Below, piece after piece: positions 25,812-34,945 of a stretch of DNA of 64,000 bases. The stretch's first letter is position 1; each line of letters starts with the position of its first letter. The notes below the pieces were generated by a model. That model did not search any database. It saw only the letters and a list, made by a program, of their open reading frames with translations, and was not told the origin of the DNA. Source of the DNA: an uncultured Celeribacter sp. (GTDB taxonomy: Bacteria; Pseudomonadota; Alphaproteobacteria; Rhodobacterales; Rhodobacteraceae); the NCBI RefSeq assembly GCF_963675965.1, contig NZ_OY780935.1, positions 1,848,501 through 1,912,500 on the forward strand. Direction: 5' to 3'. The translations under genes and the position numbers were made by a program.

Positions 25812-27047
25812 TCAAGGAATCCGGGCAATATCCACCCAAACAAGACCATGACGAAAGGGCGCAATCCCGGGCTGATCCGGGACCCATGCGACACCGCTAT
25901 CCAGAACCGTCAAATCCGCCGAGGGCAAGACATAATCGACCCTGAGGTTGCCTGGCTCCGGATCGGGCCAGTCCGCTGTGTCCTCTGCCGGCGGACCGTG
26001 ATGGGACGGGTTGGCGATCGCGCGCGCGAACGCTGAGCCGGGATGCGGGTCCTGCAGCCGAGGGTCTGCCAGCAGATCGCGCATCACCTCATGCACGCCC
26101 TCCCCGTCCAACGGGTCCAGATTGCTGTTGCCCAACAGGACAAATGCGTTGCGCTCTGACAGCCCCGCCTCTCCCGTCAGATAGGCGCTCCAGAAACGGG
26201 TTTCATCCGCATTGCGTCGCCCGTTTCGGTCTTCGGGACCATCAAACACAGGCGGCCCGGCAGCATAGGCCCAGATGCGAAGCGGCAAGCCTTCCCATTC
26301 CACGGCAAGATCCCAATGCCCGCGGGAAGACAGCCGTAAAACCTTCAGATCTCCGGTGTCAAAATAGTCCCGTGGCAGATCCGCCTGTGAAAAATCGGCC
26401 CACAACAGCCCGCTGAAATCGAGCAGGCTCTGCTCAAGAAGCGGAAGCCTGGACAAAAGCGCCATTGCGCCCTGCCCCGGGAACTGCCCATAGGATTGCG
26501 CGTCTTCGGGCTCCCCAAGCCGTCCATCCTTGTCCAGATCGCGCCCAGTGTCCTGCCCAGAATTGCCCGCCCTCGTGAACCGGAAAGGATACTCCAACCC
26601 CTGGGCAAAAGCCGCCAGCGTGCGCCCGTCATCGTCGCTGTCAAAGCCAACCAAAAGCAGTACATCCGGAGCGATCCAGCGAATATGGTCGCGGGCCGCC
26701 TGAACCTGCGGATCACCGCGTAGACTGTCGCGGAGCAACAGCCCCGGTCCGTCGCGCTGCAGCTCTACGGTCCAGACAGCCACGCGCAACTGGTCTGCCG
26801 GATGTATGTCATGTTGCTCAGCCTGAGCGGCAGAACCCAAAAGGGTGACAGCAAGAGACAAAAGGAAAGCACCGAAGAAACGCTGTGCTGCGCCTCGACC
26901 AAACGCGCTCAGGCCAAAAACACTCAGGCCGGTTGCTGCTCCAGATCGGCGCGGGCATAGGCCTGGCGTCGTTTTTCTTCGATCATCATACAAATGCGCC
27001 CCATGGCAATGCCACGCATGAACAGAGAATAGGGCAGAAACGCCCAT
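25812..27047 (-). CDS. Exported endonuclease/exonuclease/phosphatase-family protein
   Basis: The C-terminal 330 residues resemble the EEP fold: LRVAVWTVELQRDGPG, IAPDVLLLVGFDSDDD, ALLSRLPLLEQS, FVLLGNSNLDPLDGEG (the metal-binding Asn and Asp pair) and RVDYVLPSADL. Canonical E and H residues of active nucleases are only partly conserved, so the activity is uncertain. A signal peptide (RFFGAFLLSLAVTLLGSAAQAEQ) implies periplasmic or extracellular location. The only ATG, 27047, lies 124 bases inside the upstream gene; the true start may be later (TTG 26993 or a CTG at 26927). Confidence 0.72.
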   Translation of the reverse strand: MGVSALFSVHAWHCHGAHLYDDRRKTTPGLCPRRSGAATGLSVFGLSAFGRGAAQRFFGAFLLSLAVTLLGSAAQAEQHDIHPADQLRVAVWTVELQRDGPGLLLRDSLRGDPQVQAARDHIRWIAPDVLLLVGFDSDDDGRTLAAFAQGLEYPFRFTRAGNSGQDTGRDLDKDGRLGEPEDAQSYGQFPGQGAMALLSRLPLLEQSLLDFSGLLWADFSQADLPRDYFDTGDLKVLRLSSRGHWDLAVEWEGLPLRIWAYAAGPPVFDGPEDRNGRRNADETRFWSAYLTGEAGLSERNAFVLLGNSNLDPLDGEGVHEVMRDLLADPRLQDPHPGSAFARAIANPSHHGPPAEDTADWPDPEPGNLRVDYVLPSADLTVLDSGVAWVPDQPGIAPFRHGLVWVDIARIP

Positions 27048-27859
27048 GCGGCGACTGTCCAGATCAAAGATTGATAATCGGTTACGTTCAGCCCCCCGAA
27101 AAGCCCTGTGGCCAGTTTCACCACAGCCGGCACAATGAAGGGCAGAAAAAACCCAAATAGGATATTGATCCGAGCATCGCGTTTCAGACGGTACACCACA
27201 TCGCCGCCCGCGGTCGGATCAAAGGTGGGCAGGTTCACCCAAACATTGAAGGACCCAGTCTGCGATGGCCAGTGAGAAATGCGAATCACGATCATGAACA
27301 CCGCCAGCGACACCAGCGAGATCAGATAGCTCATCCCCGCCACTTCGCGCATCAGCTCCATCTCCTGCAGGCTGGCTCCGGCCGGCAGAGCCTGAACCAT
27401 CAGATTGACCGGCGAATAGGGGAAATCCAGCACATAGCCGATCAGCGCCCCCACAGAGGTGACAAACACGGTGCCCTCTGTCGGTGCAGAGTTTCCGCGG
27501 CAGATGATGGTCAGAAACAGAACCGTCAGGAACAGCGCGACAAAACGGATCCGGTTAAAGGGTGGCGCATTGCGGAATTCGACAAGGCCCGGATAAGGCG
27601 ACAGATACTCGAAAAAAGTCAGCGCCGCAGCAAAGAGCGCGACCAAGGCCACGACGGGGGCTGCATCCACCGAGACGGATGGCAGAAAAATCGACGGCGT
27701 CGAGATCAGCACGATCACCAAAGCCGCACGCAACAGCGCTCCAAGGACACGATTCAACACTGCCCAGTTCCCTTCAAACAGGCCGAACGCGATACGATGC
27801 CGCGCCCTTTTCCCATTCTTGATCCGCCGCAACAGGCGGTTTGCCTCAATCTTGTCCAA
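26924..27859 (-). CDS. Unknown seven-helix membrane protein
   Basis: A polytopic protein with about seven hydrophobic helices (for example ALLRAALVIVLISTPSIFLP, VVALVALFAAALTFFEYL, FVALFLTVLFLTIICRG, LVSLAVFMIVIRI) and a basic cytoplasmic tail (MIEEKRRQAYARADLEQQ). No family was recognised. The TTG at 27859 is preferred because AGAAGG lies about six bases upstream; ATGs at 27880, 27952 and 27979 and a start as far as 28039 are possible. It probably shares a transcript with the EEP gene. Function unknown. Confidence 0.7.
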   Translation of the reverse strand: MDKIEANRLLRRIKNGKRARHRIAFGLFEGNWAVLNRVLGALLRAALVIVLISTPSIFLPSVSVDAAPVVALVALFAAALTFFEYLSPYPGLVEFRNAPPFNRIRFVALFLTVLFLTIICRGNSAPTEGTVFVTSVGALIGYVLDFPYSPVNLMVQALPAGASLQEMELMREVAGMSYLISLVSLAVFMIVIRISHWPSQTGSFNVWVNLPTFDPTAGGDVVYRLKRDARINILFGFFLPFIVPAVVKLATGLFGGLNVTDYQSLIWTVAAWAFLPYSLFMRGIAMGRICMMIEEKRRQAYARADLEQQPA

Positions 27860-28110
27860 ATTTTGCCTTCTTTCGCACATGTCAGCAAGGAACAGGTTAA
27901 AGTAAGGTGGAAAATAAGGCGTAAACGTGGTGAAAGCGGTGCGTTTTTGCATCAATCTAAGCGTGTATAGTTGCCCCATTTCTCTCGCATACAAGATATA
28001 GGAATGACGGCGTCGGAAAGCCCCGGCGCTATCCGGCATTGATTCAAAGCATGGAAATATTCACGCTTTCGTGATCTCATCCACGACGGAAAGGTTACGG
28101 GAGGAGAACC

Positions 28111-28764
28111 ATGCACCTTGCCATATCGATCGACGCCGCCGTCGGGATGATTCCCGATGGCGCAACTGTAATGCTGTCAGGCTTCATGGGCGTGGGCGTG
28201 CCCGATGGGCTCGTGCAGGCTCTGGCGGACGCTGGAAAGAAAGACCTGACGCTGATTTCAAACGACACGGCCCACGACTCCACCGGTCCCGGTCCGCTTT
28301 TCGCCGCACATTGCGTGCGCAAGCTGATCTGCAGCCACATGGGCCTCAATACCATCGTGCAGGCGCAATACGCATCGGGCGAACTTGAGGTCGAACTGGT
28401 GCCGCAGGGCACATTGGTCGAACGCATTCGGGCGGCTGGCGTGGGACTTGGCGGCATTCTGACCCCGACGGGGGTCGGCACCCGCATCGCCGAGGGCAAG
28501 AAAATCATCGCCCTCAACGGCAAGGATTACCTGCTGGAAGAGCCGCTGAGCGCGGATTTCGCCCTGATCGCGGCCCGAAGCTGCGATTACGTCGGCAACC
28601 TAGCCTATATGCTGACCGCCACGAACTTCAATCCGATCATGGCGCTGGCAGGCAAAACCGTGATCTGCGAACCCGAAGAAATCGTGCCGGTCGGAATGAT
28701 CCCCCCGGATCTTGTGAAAACACCGGGCATTCTGGTGGATCACGTCATCAAGAGCGACGGTTAG
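28111..28764 (+). CDS. atoD: 3-Oxoacid/acetate CoA-transferase, alpha subunit
   Basis: The 217-residue protein is the A subunit of a class I CoA-transferase: it opens with IPDGATVMLSGFMGVGVPDGLVQAL and contains SHMGLNTIVQAQYASGELEVELVPQGTL and the ending GMIPPDLVKTPGILVDHV. Together with the next gene it moves CoA between an acyl-CoA and a free short-chain acid such as acetoacetate, through a glutamyl-CoA intermediate on the beta subunit. GGGAGGAG precedes the start. The pair is separated by 13 bases. Specificity is uncertain. Confidence 0.9.
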   Translation: MHLAISIDAAVGMIPDGATVMLSGFMGVGVPDGLVQALADAGKKDLTLISNDTAHDSTGPGPLFAAHCVRKLICSHMGLNTIVQAQYASGELEVELVPQGTLVERIRAAGVGLGGILTPTGVGTRIAEGKKIIALNGKDYLLEEPLSADFALIAARSCDYVGNLAYMLTATNFNPIMALAGKTVICEPEEIVPVGMIPPDLVKTPGILVDHVIKSDG

Positions 28765-28777
28765 GGAGGACACGACC

Positions 28778-29461
28778 ATGACAGCCAAAGACCTCATTGC
28801 CCGGCGCGTCGCGCAGGAAATCCGCCCCGGCACGCTCGTGAACCTCGGGATCGGCATTCCAACCCTTGTGTCGGACTATCTGCACGAAGACATGGGCGTC
28901 TTCTTTCAAGCCGAAAACGGCGCCGTGGGCATGGGACATCGCCCGCCAGAAGGGATGACGGATCGCCATCTGACCGACGCTGGCGGCCGCTTCGTGTCCT
29001 TCGTGCCCGGGGCCTCGACCATCGACAGTGCCTTTTCCTTTGGCCTGATCCGGGGAGGCCATCTGGATCTGACCGTGCTGGGAGCGCTGCAGGTGGACGA
29101 ACACGGCCATCTGGCGAATTGGATGATCCCCGGTGAATACACCCCCGGTATGGGCGGCGCGATGGATCTGGTGACCGGCGCAAAACGGGTGGTGATCGCC
29201 ATGCAGCACACCGCCAGAGGCACACCCAAAATCGTGCCGGAATGCACCCTGCCGCTGACCTCGCAGCGCCGTGTCGATCTGATCGTGACGGACCTGGCGG
29301 TGATCCGGCCAGAGGACGATGGGTTGCATCTGATCGAACGGGCGCCTGGGGTTTCGATGGAACAGATCCTTGCCGCCACCACAGCGCGGCTGATCCATGC
29401 GGCCATAGTGCCGGAAATGCAGATCAGCGACGCCCCGGCACCGCTCACCGAACCGGCCTAG
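28778..29461 (+). CDS. atoA: 3-Oxoacid/acetate CoA-transferase, beta subunit
   Basis: The 227-residue protein carries the beta-subunit catalytic motif FFQAENGAVGMG, whose Glu forms the acyl thioester. It also has SAFSFGLIRGGHLDLTVLGALQVDEHGHLANWMIPG and GGAMDLVTGAKRVVIAMQHT. GGAGG precedes the start. A terminator-like hairpin follows. The thiolase gene at 58507 could act in the same acetoacetyl-CoA route, but it is far away. Confidence 0.92.
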   Translation: MTAKDLIARRVAQEIRPGTLVNLGIGIPTLVSDYLHEDMGVFFQAENGAVGMGHRPPEGMTDRHLTDAGGRFVSFVPGASTIDSAFSFGLIRGGHLDLTVLGALQVDEHGHLANWMIPGEYTPGMGGAMDLVTGAKRVVIAMQHTARGTPKIVPECTLPLTSQRRVDLIVTDLAVIRPEDDGLHLIERAPGVSMEQILAATTARLIHAAIVPEMQISDAPAPLTEPA

Positions 29462-29491
29462 AACCGTCCGGGCAGCATCTCAATACAGGAA

Positions 29492-29515
29492 CGGCGGCCA
29501 CAGGGCCGCCGCTTT
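29492..29515 (+). terminator. Hairpin terminator after the CoA-transferase genes
   Basis: CGGCGGCC and GGCCGCCG pair across the loop ACAG, 31 bases after the stop codon, followed by CTTTC. The stem is strong but the T-run is short; it may also serve the convergent HdeD gene. Confidence 0.65.
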
Positions 29516-29536
29516 CAAACCGGATAGAGGGGCAGC

Positions 29537-30043
29537 TCAGTGGTCACGATGGCGGGTTGCAATCCCGAAGGCCACCAGGCCGATGCCATCGACCAGCAAC
29601 TCGATCCCCAGGATCACCCCCAGAAACACCGTTGCGATGCCCCCGAGATCCCCGAGGATCACAACGCCTATAAAGGTCGAAGCGGCGCCTGCGAAGAGCA
29701 GGAGCCAGAACATTTGCGTCATCCGCATGCCCCAGGCCAGAACCAGCCGGATCAGACCGACGATGATGAAAACAAGTCCAACGACCAGCGTCAGGGACAC
29801 CACGCCTTCAAGCGGGTCGGCAATCAGATAGACCCCAGCCACCAGCCCCAAAAGTCCTGCAATGGCCACCAGCGCACCCGCGCCCTTGCTGGCAAACCAG
29901 AGCTGCGCAGCGCCGCTGAGCAACAGAAAAAATCCCACAAGCTGGGTGACGGCAATGGCGGCAACCAACGGGTTCCAGAGCGCCAGCGCACCGCCGACAA
30001 TCATCAGCACCCCGATGAAAATGAATGAACGAGACAGAGGCAT
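29537..30043 (-). CDS. HdeD-family membrane protein
   Basis: The 168-residue protein has about six hydrophobic helices in three DUF308-like pairs (for example IFIGVLMIVGGALALWNPL, VGLVFIIVGLIRLVLAWGM, AGAASTFIGVVILGDLG), as in the E. coli acid-resistance protein HdeD. The ATG at 30043 follows AAAGGA by a few bases; an upstream in-frame ATG at 30109 would add a hydrophilic stretch unlike the family. It is monocistronic between two hairpins. Function beyond a stress-related membrane role is unknown. Confidence 0.8.
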   Translation of the reverse strand: MPLSRSFIFIGVLMIVGGALALWNPLVAAIAVTQLVGFFLLLSGAAQLWFASKGAGALVAIAGLLGLVAGVYLIADPLEGVVSLTLVVGLVFIIVGLIRLVLAWGMRMTQMFWLLLFAGAASTFIGVVILGDLGGIATVFLGVILGIELLVDGIGLVAFGIATRHRDH

Positions 30044-30127
30044 GGCAGTCCTTTCGACAAATGCACAGACAGATTTCCTGAGAGGGTCTAGGCCACTGTG
30101 CCACCCCAAAACAAGATCTCCAAATGG

Positions 30128-30155
30128 AAAACGGCGGCCCCGGATGGGACCGCCG
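30128..30155 (-). terminator. Terminator downstream of leuD
   Basis: On the minus strand CGGCGGTCCC pairs with GGGGCCGCCG (one mismatch or wobble) across four bases, followed by TTTTCC. It lies 26 bases after the leuD stop. Confidence 0.8.
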
Positions 30156-30181
30156 CAGTTTTGTTCACACCTGTTCGAGGA

Positions 30182-30787
30182 TCAGACCCAAGGGCGTTCC
30201 TGCGCCATTTTTGCCTCATAGGCATCGATGTCTTTGACGTTGTTCATGGTCAGGCCGATGTCGTCGAGACCTTCCAGCAGACAGTGCTTTTTGAACGCAT
30301 CGACTTCAAAGGGGAACTCTTCGCCGTCCGAAGTGGTGACAACCTGGTTCTCCAGATCCACCGTCATACGGGCGTTCGCCCCTTTTTCGGCGTCCTGCAT
30401 CAGCACATCCACAACTTCTTGCGGCATCACGATCGGCAGGATGCCGTTCTTGAAGCAGTTGTTGTAGAAAATGTCGGCAAAAGAGGTAGAGATCACGCAT
30501 TTGATGCCGAAATCCGCAATCGCCCAAGGCGCGTGTTCACGCGACGAACCACAGCCGAAGTTGTCGCCCGCCACAAGGATCTGTGCCTCACGATACTGCG
30601 GTTTGTTCAGGACGAAATCGGGGATTTCATTGCCCTGACGGTCATAGCGCATCTCGTCGAACAGATTCACACCAAGGCCAGAACGCTTGATGGTTTTGAG
30701 GAACACCTTGGGGATGATCATATCCGTGTCGATGTTCACCAGCGGCATGGGCGCCGCGATACCGGTCAGTTTTTCGAACTTTTCCAT
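30182..30787 (-). CDS. leuD: 3-Isopropylmalate dehydratase, small subunit
   Basis: The 201-residue protein shows the swivelling-domain motifs of Leu[23 protein letters not shown] near residue 17, and [27 protein letters not shown] near 75. It forms the heterodimer with LeuC that interconverts 2- and 3-isopropylmalate. It starts 12 bases after leuC. Length is normal for the proteobacterial type. Confidence 0.97.
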   Translation of the reverse strand: MEKFEKLTGIAAPMPLVNIDTDMIIPKVFLKTIKRSGLGVNLFDEMRYDRQGNEIPDFVLNKPQYREAQILVAGDNFGCGSSREHAPWAIADFGIKCVISTSFADIFYNNCFKNGILPIVMPQEVVDVLMQDAEKGANARMTVDLENQVVTTSDGEEFPFEVDAFKKHCLLEGLDDIGLTMNNVKDIDAYEAKMAQERPWV

Positions 30788-30799
30788 CTGTGCGACTCC

Positions 30800-32221
30800 T
30801 TAAGCGGTCTCGGTCATCAGCTCGCGCACATCGGTCAGGTGACCGGTGACGGCGGCAGCGGCAGCCATGGCGGGGGACACGAGATGGGTGCGACCCTTGT
30901 AGCCCTGACGGCCTTCGAAGTTGCGGTTCGAGGTGGAGGCACAACGCTCCCCCTCGGCCAGTTGGTCAGGGTTCATGGCGAGGCACATTGAGCACCCGGC
31001 CAGACGCCATTCAAAGCCCGCGTCGATAAAGATCTGAGCGATGCCTTCTTCCTCGGCCTGCGCCCGGACAAGACCAGACCCCGGCACGACCATGGCACGC
31101 ATGCCATCCTTGATCTTCTTGCCTTTGAGGATCTCAGCCGCGGCCCGCAGGTCTTCGATCCGGCCATTGGTGCACGACCCGATAAAGACGGTGTCGATCT
31201 GAATGTCGGTCAATTTCTGACCGGCTTTCAGGCCCATGTACTCAATCGCGCGTTTCGCCGCATCGACCTTGCCGCCCGTGAAGCTTTCCGGTTCCGGCAC
31301 AACGGCAGAAATCGGCAGCACATCCTCGGGTGAGGTGCCCCAGGTCACGACCGGCTCGATCTCTTCGCCTTTCAGCGTCACGACCTTGTCAAAATGCGCA
31401 CCTTCATCGGTGTAGAGGGTTTTCCACCAGTTCAGAGCGGCTTCCCACTGTGCGCCTTTCGGGGCGTGTGGCCGGCCTTTGACATATTCAAAGGTGGTTT
31501 CGTCCGGCGCGATGAGACCAGCGCGCGCGCCGCCTTCGATCGCCATGTTACAGACGGTCATGCGACCTTCCATCGACAGATCGCGGATCGCTTCGCCGCA
31601 ATATTCGATGACATAACCGGTGCCGCCAGCGGTCCCGGTCTTGCCGATCACCGCTAGGGTGATGTCCTTGGCGGTCACACCCGGACGCAGCTTGCCGGTG
31701 ATCTCGACCTTCATATTCTTGGACTTTTTCTGGATCAGCGTTTGCGTCGCCAGAACATGTTCTACCTCGGAGGTGCCGATGCCATGAGCAAGCGCACCGA
31801 AAGCGCCGTGAGTCGCCGTGTGGCTATCGCCACAGACGACGGTCATGCCTGGCAGGGTCCAGCCCTGCTCCGGACCGACGATATGCACGATGCCCTGACG
31901 CACGTCAGAGACCGGATAGTAGTTCACGCCGAATTCTTTCGCGTTCTTGTCGAGCGCTTCGACCTGAATGCGGCTTTCTTCATTGGCGATCACACCGGAC
32001 ACGCGGTCCAGCGTGGTCGGCACGTTGTGATCCGGCACGGCGATGGTTTTTTCCGGCGCACGCACTTTGCGCCCGGCCAGACGCAGACCTTCGAAAGCCT
32101 GCGGTGAGGTCACCTCATGTACGAGGTGACGGTCGATATAGAGCAGGCAGGTGCCATCGGCCTCTTCATGGGTCACATGGGCGTCCCAGATCTTGTCATA
32201 GAGTGTCTTCGGGGCGGTCAT
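30800..32221 (-). CDS. leuC: 3-Isopropylmalate dehydratase, large subunit
   Basis: The 473-residue aconitase-family protein contains [49 protein letters not shown] and [10 protein letters not shown]; the last two segments supply the three 4Fe-4S cysteines. With LeuD it catalyses the second step of leucine synthesis. The ATG at 32221 ([12 protein letters not shown]) follows a GGGAGAG site; longer starts to 32278 are unlikely. It is first in the leuCD operon. Confidence 0.97.
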   Translation of the reverse strand: MTAPKTLYDKIWDAHVTHEEADGTCLLYIDRHLVHEVTSPQAFEGLRLAGRKVRAPEKTIAVPDHNVPTTLDRVSGVIANEESRIQVEALDKNAKEFGVNYYPVSDVRQGIVHIVGPEQGWTLPGMTVVCGDSHTATHGAFGALAHGIGTSEVEHVLATQTLIQKKSKNMKVEITGKLRPGVTAKDITLAVIGKTGTAGGTGYVIEYCGEAIRDLSMEGRMTVCNMAIEGGARAGLIAPDETTFEYVKGRPHAPKGAQWEAALNWWKTLYTDEGAHFDKVVTLKGEEIEPVVTWGTSPEDVLPISAVVPEPESFTGGKVDAAKRAIEYMGLKAGQKLTDIQIDTVFIGSCTNGRIEDLRAAAEILKGKKIKDGMRAMVVPGSGLVRAQAEEEGIAQIFIDAGFEWRLAGCSMCLAMNPDQLAEGERCASTSNRNFEGRQGYKGRTHLVSPAMAAAAAVTGHLTDVRELMTETA

Positions 32222-32498
32222 TTCGCTCTCCCGTGGATGTTCTTTGAAAATGAAATGTTGTGTCAGGCGTGCAGTCACGCCAGAGGGCCCGCGATCAAAG
32301 TCGGGCTAGGACGGACTGCATCGCACCGTGGAAGCGCCACGGGAGCCAAGCGCGGTCAGCAATTTCAAACATACGTTTCATGGCGCTGACATACCCTTTG
32401 GATGCGAGTCTCGCAAGAGAGATGGCATTTCGTCTTTTCAAAAGCTTGCACCGCGCGTCCTGGTCATGCAAACCTTTCTGCAAACAGGAGGCGTGCTG

Positions 32499-33827
32499 GT
32501 GGAGCCAACTCAACTTACGGATGTGTTCAGCAATCTGGGGGCAGAGATCCTGTCCTTTCTGCAAGGTTTGCTGAGACGCTGGAATCTCTTCCAGCTCATC
32601 ATTGCCGCCATCGCCTTTATGGTGGCCCTACCGATTGCCTTTCTGATCGGACGACGCCTGCGGTCGCACATGCGGGCCTGGCTGCGCACTCTGGCGGGAC
32701 GTCCACGCTGGCAACTGCGCGCGCTTTTGAGCATCAGCAAGCTGCTGCCCCTGCTGATCTGGGCGCTGCTGCTGTGGGAAACCTACTTCATCATGCGCGA
32801 GGTCACCTGGCCTTCACGCTCCTATCTGCTTGGAATTATTGCCCGGATCGTCACTGCATGGATCTGCATCGAATTCGCCGTGCAATTTGTGCGCAACAAA
32901 TCCCTGCACCGGATTCTGCGCTGGAGCCTATGGGTCTATGCCACGCTGTATTTTCTCGGCGCGATCGGCGCGACATGGGTCTTTCTGGACCAGCTCGCCT
33001 TTGACATCGGGGATTTCCACCTCTCAGTGCTGACCGTTTTGCAGGCGGTGGTCATCACCGCGCTGCTGATCCTCTTTGCCCGTCTGGTCACGACCCAGAC
33101 AACCACGCGTGTGCGCCGCAACAAGGATGTCTCGCCTTCGATGCGGGAGCTGATCATCAAGGCGGTTCAGGTCATCATGTATGGCGCGGTGTTTTTCATC
33201 GGCCTCAAGGTGCTGGGTTTTGACCTTACGGGCTTTGCCGTCCTGTCGGGCGCCGTCGGCGTCGGGCTTGGGTTCGGGCTGCAAAAGGTGGTCTCCAACC
33301 TTGTTTCGGGCATCATCATCCTGCTCGACAAATCGATCAAACCCGGCGACGTGATTTCGATTGGAGAAACCTTCGGCTGGATCAACACGTTGGGCGCGCG
33401 CTACATCGCGATCACCACCCGCGATGGGCGCGAATATCTGATCCCGAACGAAGACCTGATCACCGGGCAGGTGGTAAACTGGTCGCACTCCAACGACTTC
33501 GTGCGGCTCGACATCAGTTTCGGCACCGCCTATGGCGACGATCCGCATCTGGTCCGCCGCGTGGCCATCGAAGCCGCCAAAAGCACCGATCGGGTGCTGC
33601 GCAGCCGCCCGCCGGTGTGTCACATCGTCGGCTTTGGCGACAGCTCGGTCGATTACCTGCTGCGCTTCTGGATCACCGACCCGACCTCCGGGCTGACCAA
33701 TGTGCGTGGCGATGTCTATCTGGCGCTTTGGGATGCCTTTCAGGAACACGGCATTTCCATCCCCTTCCCGCAGCGCGAGGTGAAGATGCTGGAAGGCTCA
33801 ACCCTGACGACTGCCCCGCAGGAGTGA
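32499..33827 (+). CDS. MscS-family mechanosensitive channel
   Basis: The protein of about 442 residues has five N-terminal helices and the MscS core: the pore-lining helix GAVGVGLGFGLQKVVSNLVSGIIILLDKSIKPGDVI, the beta domain (GARYIAITTRDGREYLIPNEDLITGQVVNWS) and the C-terminal cage region. It opens under membrane tension to protect against osmotic downshift. The start GTG at 32499 is preferred because AGGAGG lies seven bases upstream; ATG 32466 and earlier in-frame starts are alternatives. It is divergent from leuC and ends 63 bases before the rsfS leader. Confidence 0.9.
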   Translation: MEPTQLTDVFSNLGAEILSFLQGLLRRWNLFQLIIAAIAFMVALPIAFLIGRRLRSHMRAWLRTLAGRPRWQLRALLSISKLLPLLIWALLLWETYFIMREVTWPSRSYLLGIIARIVTAWICIEFAVQFVRNKSLHRILRWSLWVYATLYFLGAIGATWVFLDQLAFDIGDFHLSVLTVLQAVVITALLILFARLVTTQTTTRVRRNKDVSPSMRELIIKAVQVIMYGAVFFIGLKVLGFDLTGFAVLSGAVGVGLGFGLQKVVSNLVSGIIILLDKSIKPGDVISIGETFGWINTLGARYIAITTRDGREYLIPNEDLITGQVVNWSHSNDFVRLDISFGTAYGDDPHLVRRVAIEAAKSTDRVLRSRPPVCHIVGFGDSSVDYLLRFWITDPTSGLTNVRGDVYLALWDAFQEHGISIPFPQREVKMLEGSTLTTAPQE

Positions 33828-33956
33828 CCAAAAAGTGACCGTGCGGCGAGGCACATTGAGATTTCACTGGTCCGATGTTATCTTAGAACCATGCCCGGCG
33901 CCGGGGCCGGACGGCGTGCAATGAAGGAGGACTATGTCCTGTCTCACGTACAGAGT

Positions 33957-33973
33957 GCGGCCACAGGGGCCGC
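33957..33973 (+). promoter_or_regulatory. Short perfect hairpin in the rsfS leader
   Basis: GCGGCC and GGCCGC pair around ACAGG. It lies just ahead of the two candidate rsfS ribosome-binding sites, so it could affect initiation; no specific regulator is implied. Confidence 0.4.
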
Positions 33974-34028
33974 TCAGCCGGAGGCGCCCATGAGCGGGAC
34001 CGTCTCAGGAAAATTCGGAGGCCAGCAA

Positions 34029-34382
34029 ATGCTGGAATTCGTACAACATTCTCTTGATCAGGATAAGGCCGAAGATCTCGTCACGATCGATCTGCGCGGC
34101 AAGTCCGAAGTCGCCGACTACATGGTGATCTGTTCTGGTCGTTCGACCCGTCAGGTCTCTGCCATGGCGGAAAAACTGGCCGATTCCCTGAAACAGGATC
34201 ATGGTGTCTTTTCCCGCGTTGAAGGCAAGGAACAGGGCGACTGGGTTCTGATCGACGCCGGAGACGTCATCGTACATATTTTCCGCCCGGAAGTCCGTGA
34301 CTTCTATCAACTGGAAAAAATGTGGATGTCCCCTGAGGAGGCCAGATCCGCCCTGGCCCAGGCCAAAACCGCCGACAACTGA
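34029..34382 (+). CDS. rsfS: Ribosomal silencing factor RsfS
   Basis: The 117-residue protein matches the RsfS/Iojap fold: FVQHSLDQDKAEDLVTIDLRGKSEVADYMVICSGRSTRQV, then DWVLIDAGDVIVHIFRPEVRDFYQLEKMW, the nearly invariant C-terminal signature. RsfS binds ribosomal protein L14 and blocks subunit joining when nutrients are short. Two starts have good ribosome sites: ATG 34029 (GGAGG, seven bases) and ATG 33990 (GGAGG, five bases). The shorter is closer to the usual length. Its stop overlaps the rlmH start by one base. Confidence 0.93.
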   Translation: MLEFVQHSLDQDKAEDLVTIDLRGKSEVADYMVICSGRSTRQVSAMAEKLADSLKQDHGVFSRVEGKEQGDWVLIDAGDVIVHIFRPEVRDFYQLEKMWMSPEEARSALAQAKTADN

Positions 34383-34852
34383 TGAAAGTCCAGATCTGCG
34401 CCGTGGGCCGGCTGCGTGCCGGTCCCGAGGCGGAGCTGATCAACGATTACGCCACCCGGTTCGACCGAACGGGGCGTGCGCTCGGACTTGGCCCCCTCTC
34501 CATCCAGGAAGTCGAAGACAAGAAGGGCGGCGGCATGAAGGCCGAGGCCGCGCTTTTGGAACGCGCCACTCCCAAGGGGGCCATTCTGGTCACTCTGGAC
34601 GAACGCGGCAAGCTTCTGTCCTCGCCCGCCTTTGCCGAACACCTCGCGAAATGGCGCGACACCGGCCAGCAGGATGTGGCCTTTGTGATTGGCGGCGCGG
34701 ATGGCATTGACCCGAGCCTGCGCGCGCAGGCGTCCTTTTCCATTTCCCTGGGCAAAATGGTCTGGCCGCATATGCTGGCCCGTGTCCTACTCACCGAACA
34801 GCTCTATCGGGCTGCCTCGATTCTAGCCGGTTCGCCCTATCACCGCGCCTGA
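34382..34852 (+). CDS. rlmH: 23S rRNA pseudouridine-1915 N3-methyltransferase
   Basis: The 156-residue SPOUT-family protein contains LVTLDERGKLLSSPAFAEHL, DVAFVIGGADGIDP and the SAM-knot ending FSISLGKMVWPHMLARVLLTEQLYRA, all typical of RlmH. It methylates the pseudouridine at position 1915 of 23S rRNA in assembled 70S ribosomes. The gene order rsfS-rlmH is conserved in many bacteria. It is translationally coupled to rsfS by a TGATG overlap. Confidence 0.96.
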   Translation: MKVQICAVGRLRAGPEAELINDYATRFDRTGRALGLGPLSIQEVEDKKGGGMKAEAALLERATPKGAILVTLDERGKLLSSPAFAEHLAKWRDTGQQDVAFVIGGADGIDPSLRAQASFSISLGKMVWPHMLARVLLTEQLYRAASILAGSPYHRA

Positions 34853-34945
34853 ACCGGAGTATTTTTGCCACTTGGCCGCGCCAGAGGTTCACCCCGGCAA
34901 AAGAGCGCGTTATGAGAGAGGCGGATGCAAAGGAAGGAGCCTGTC

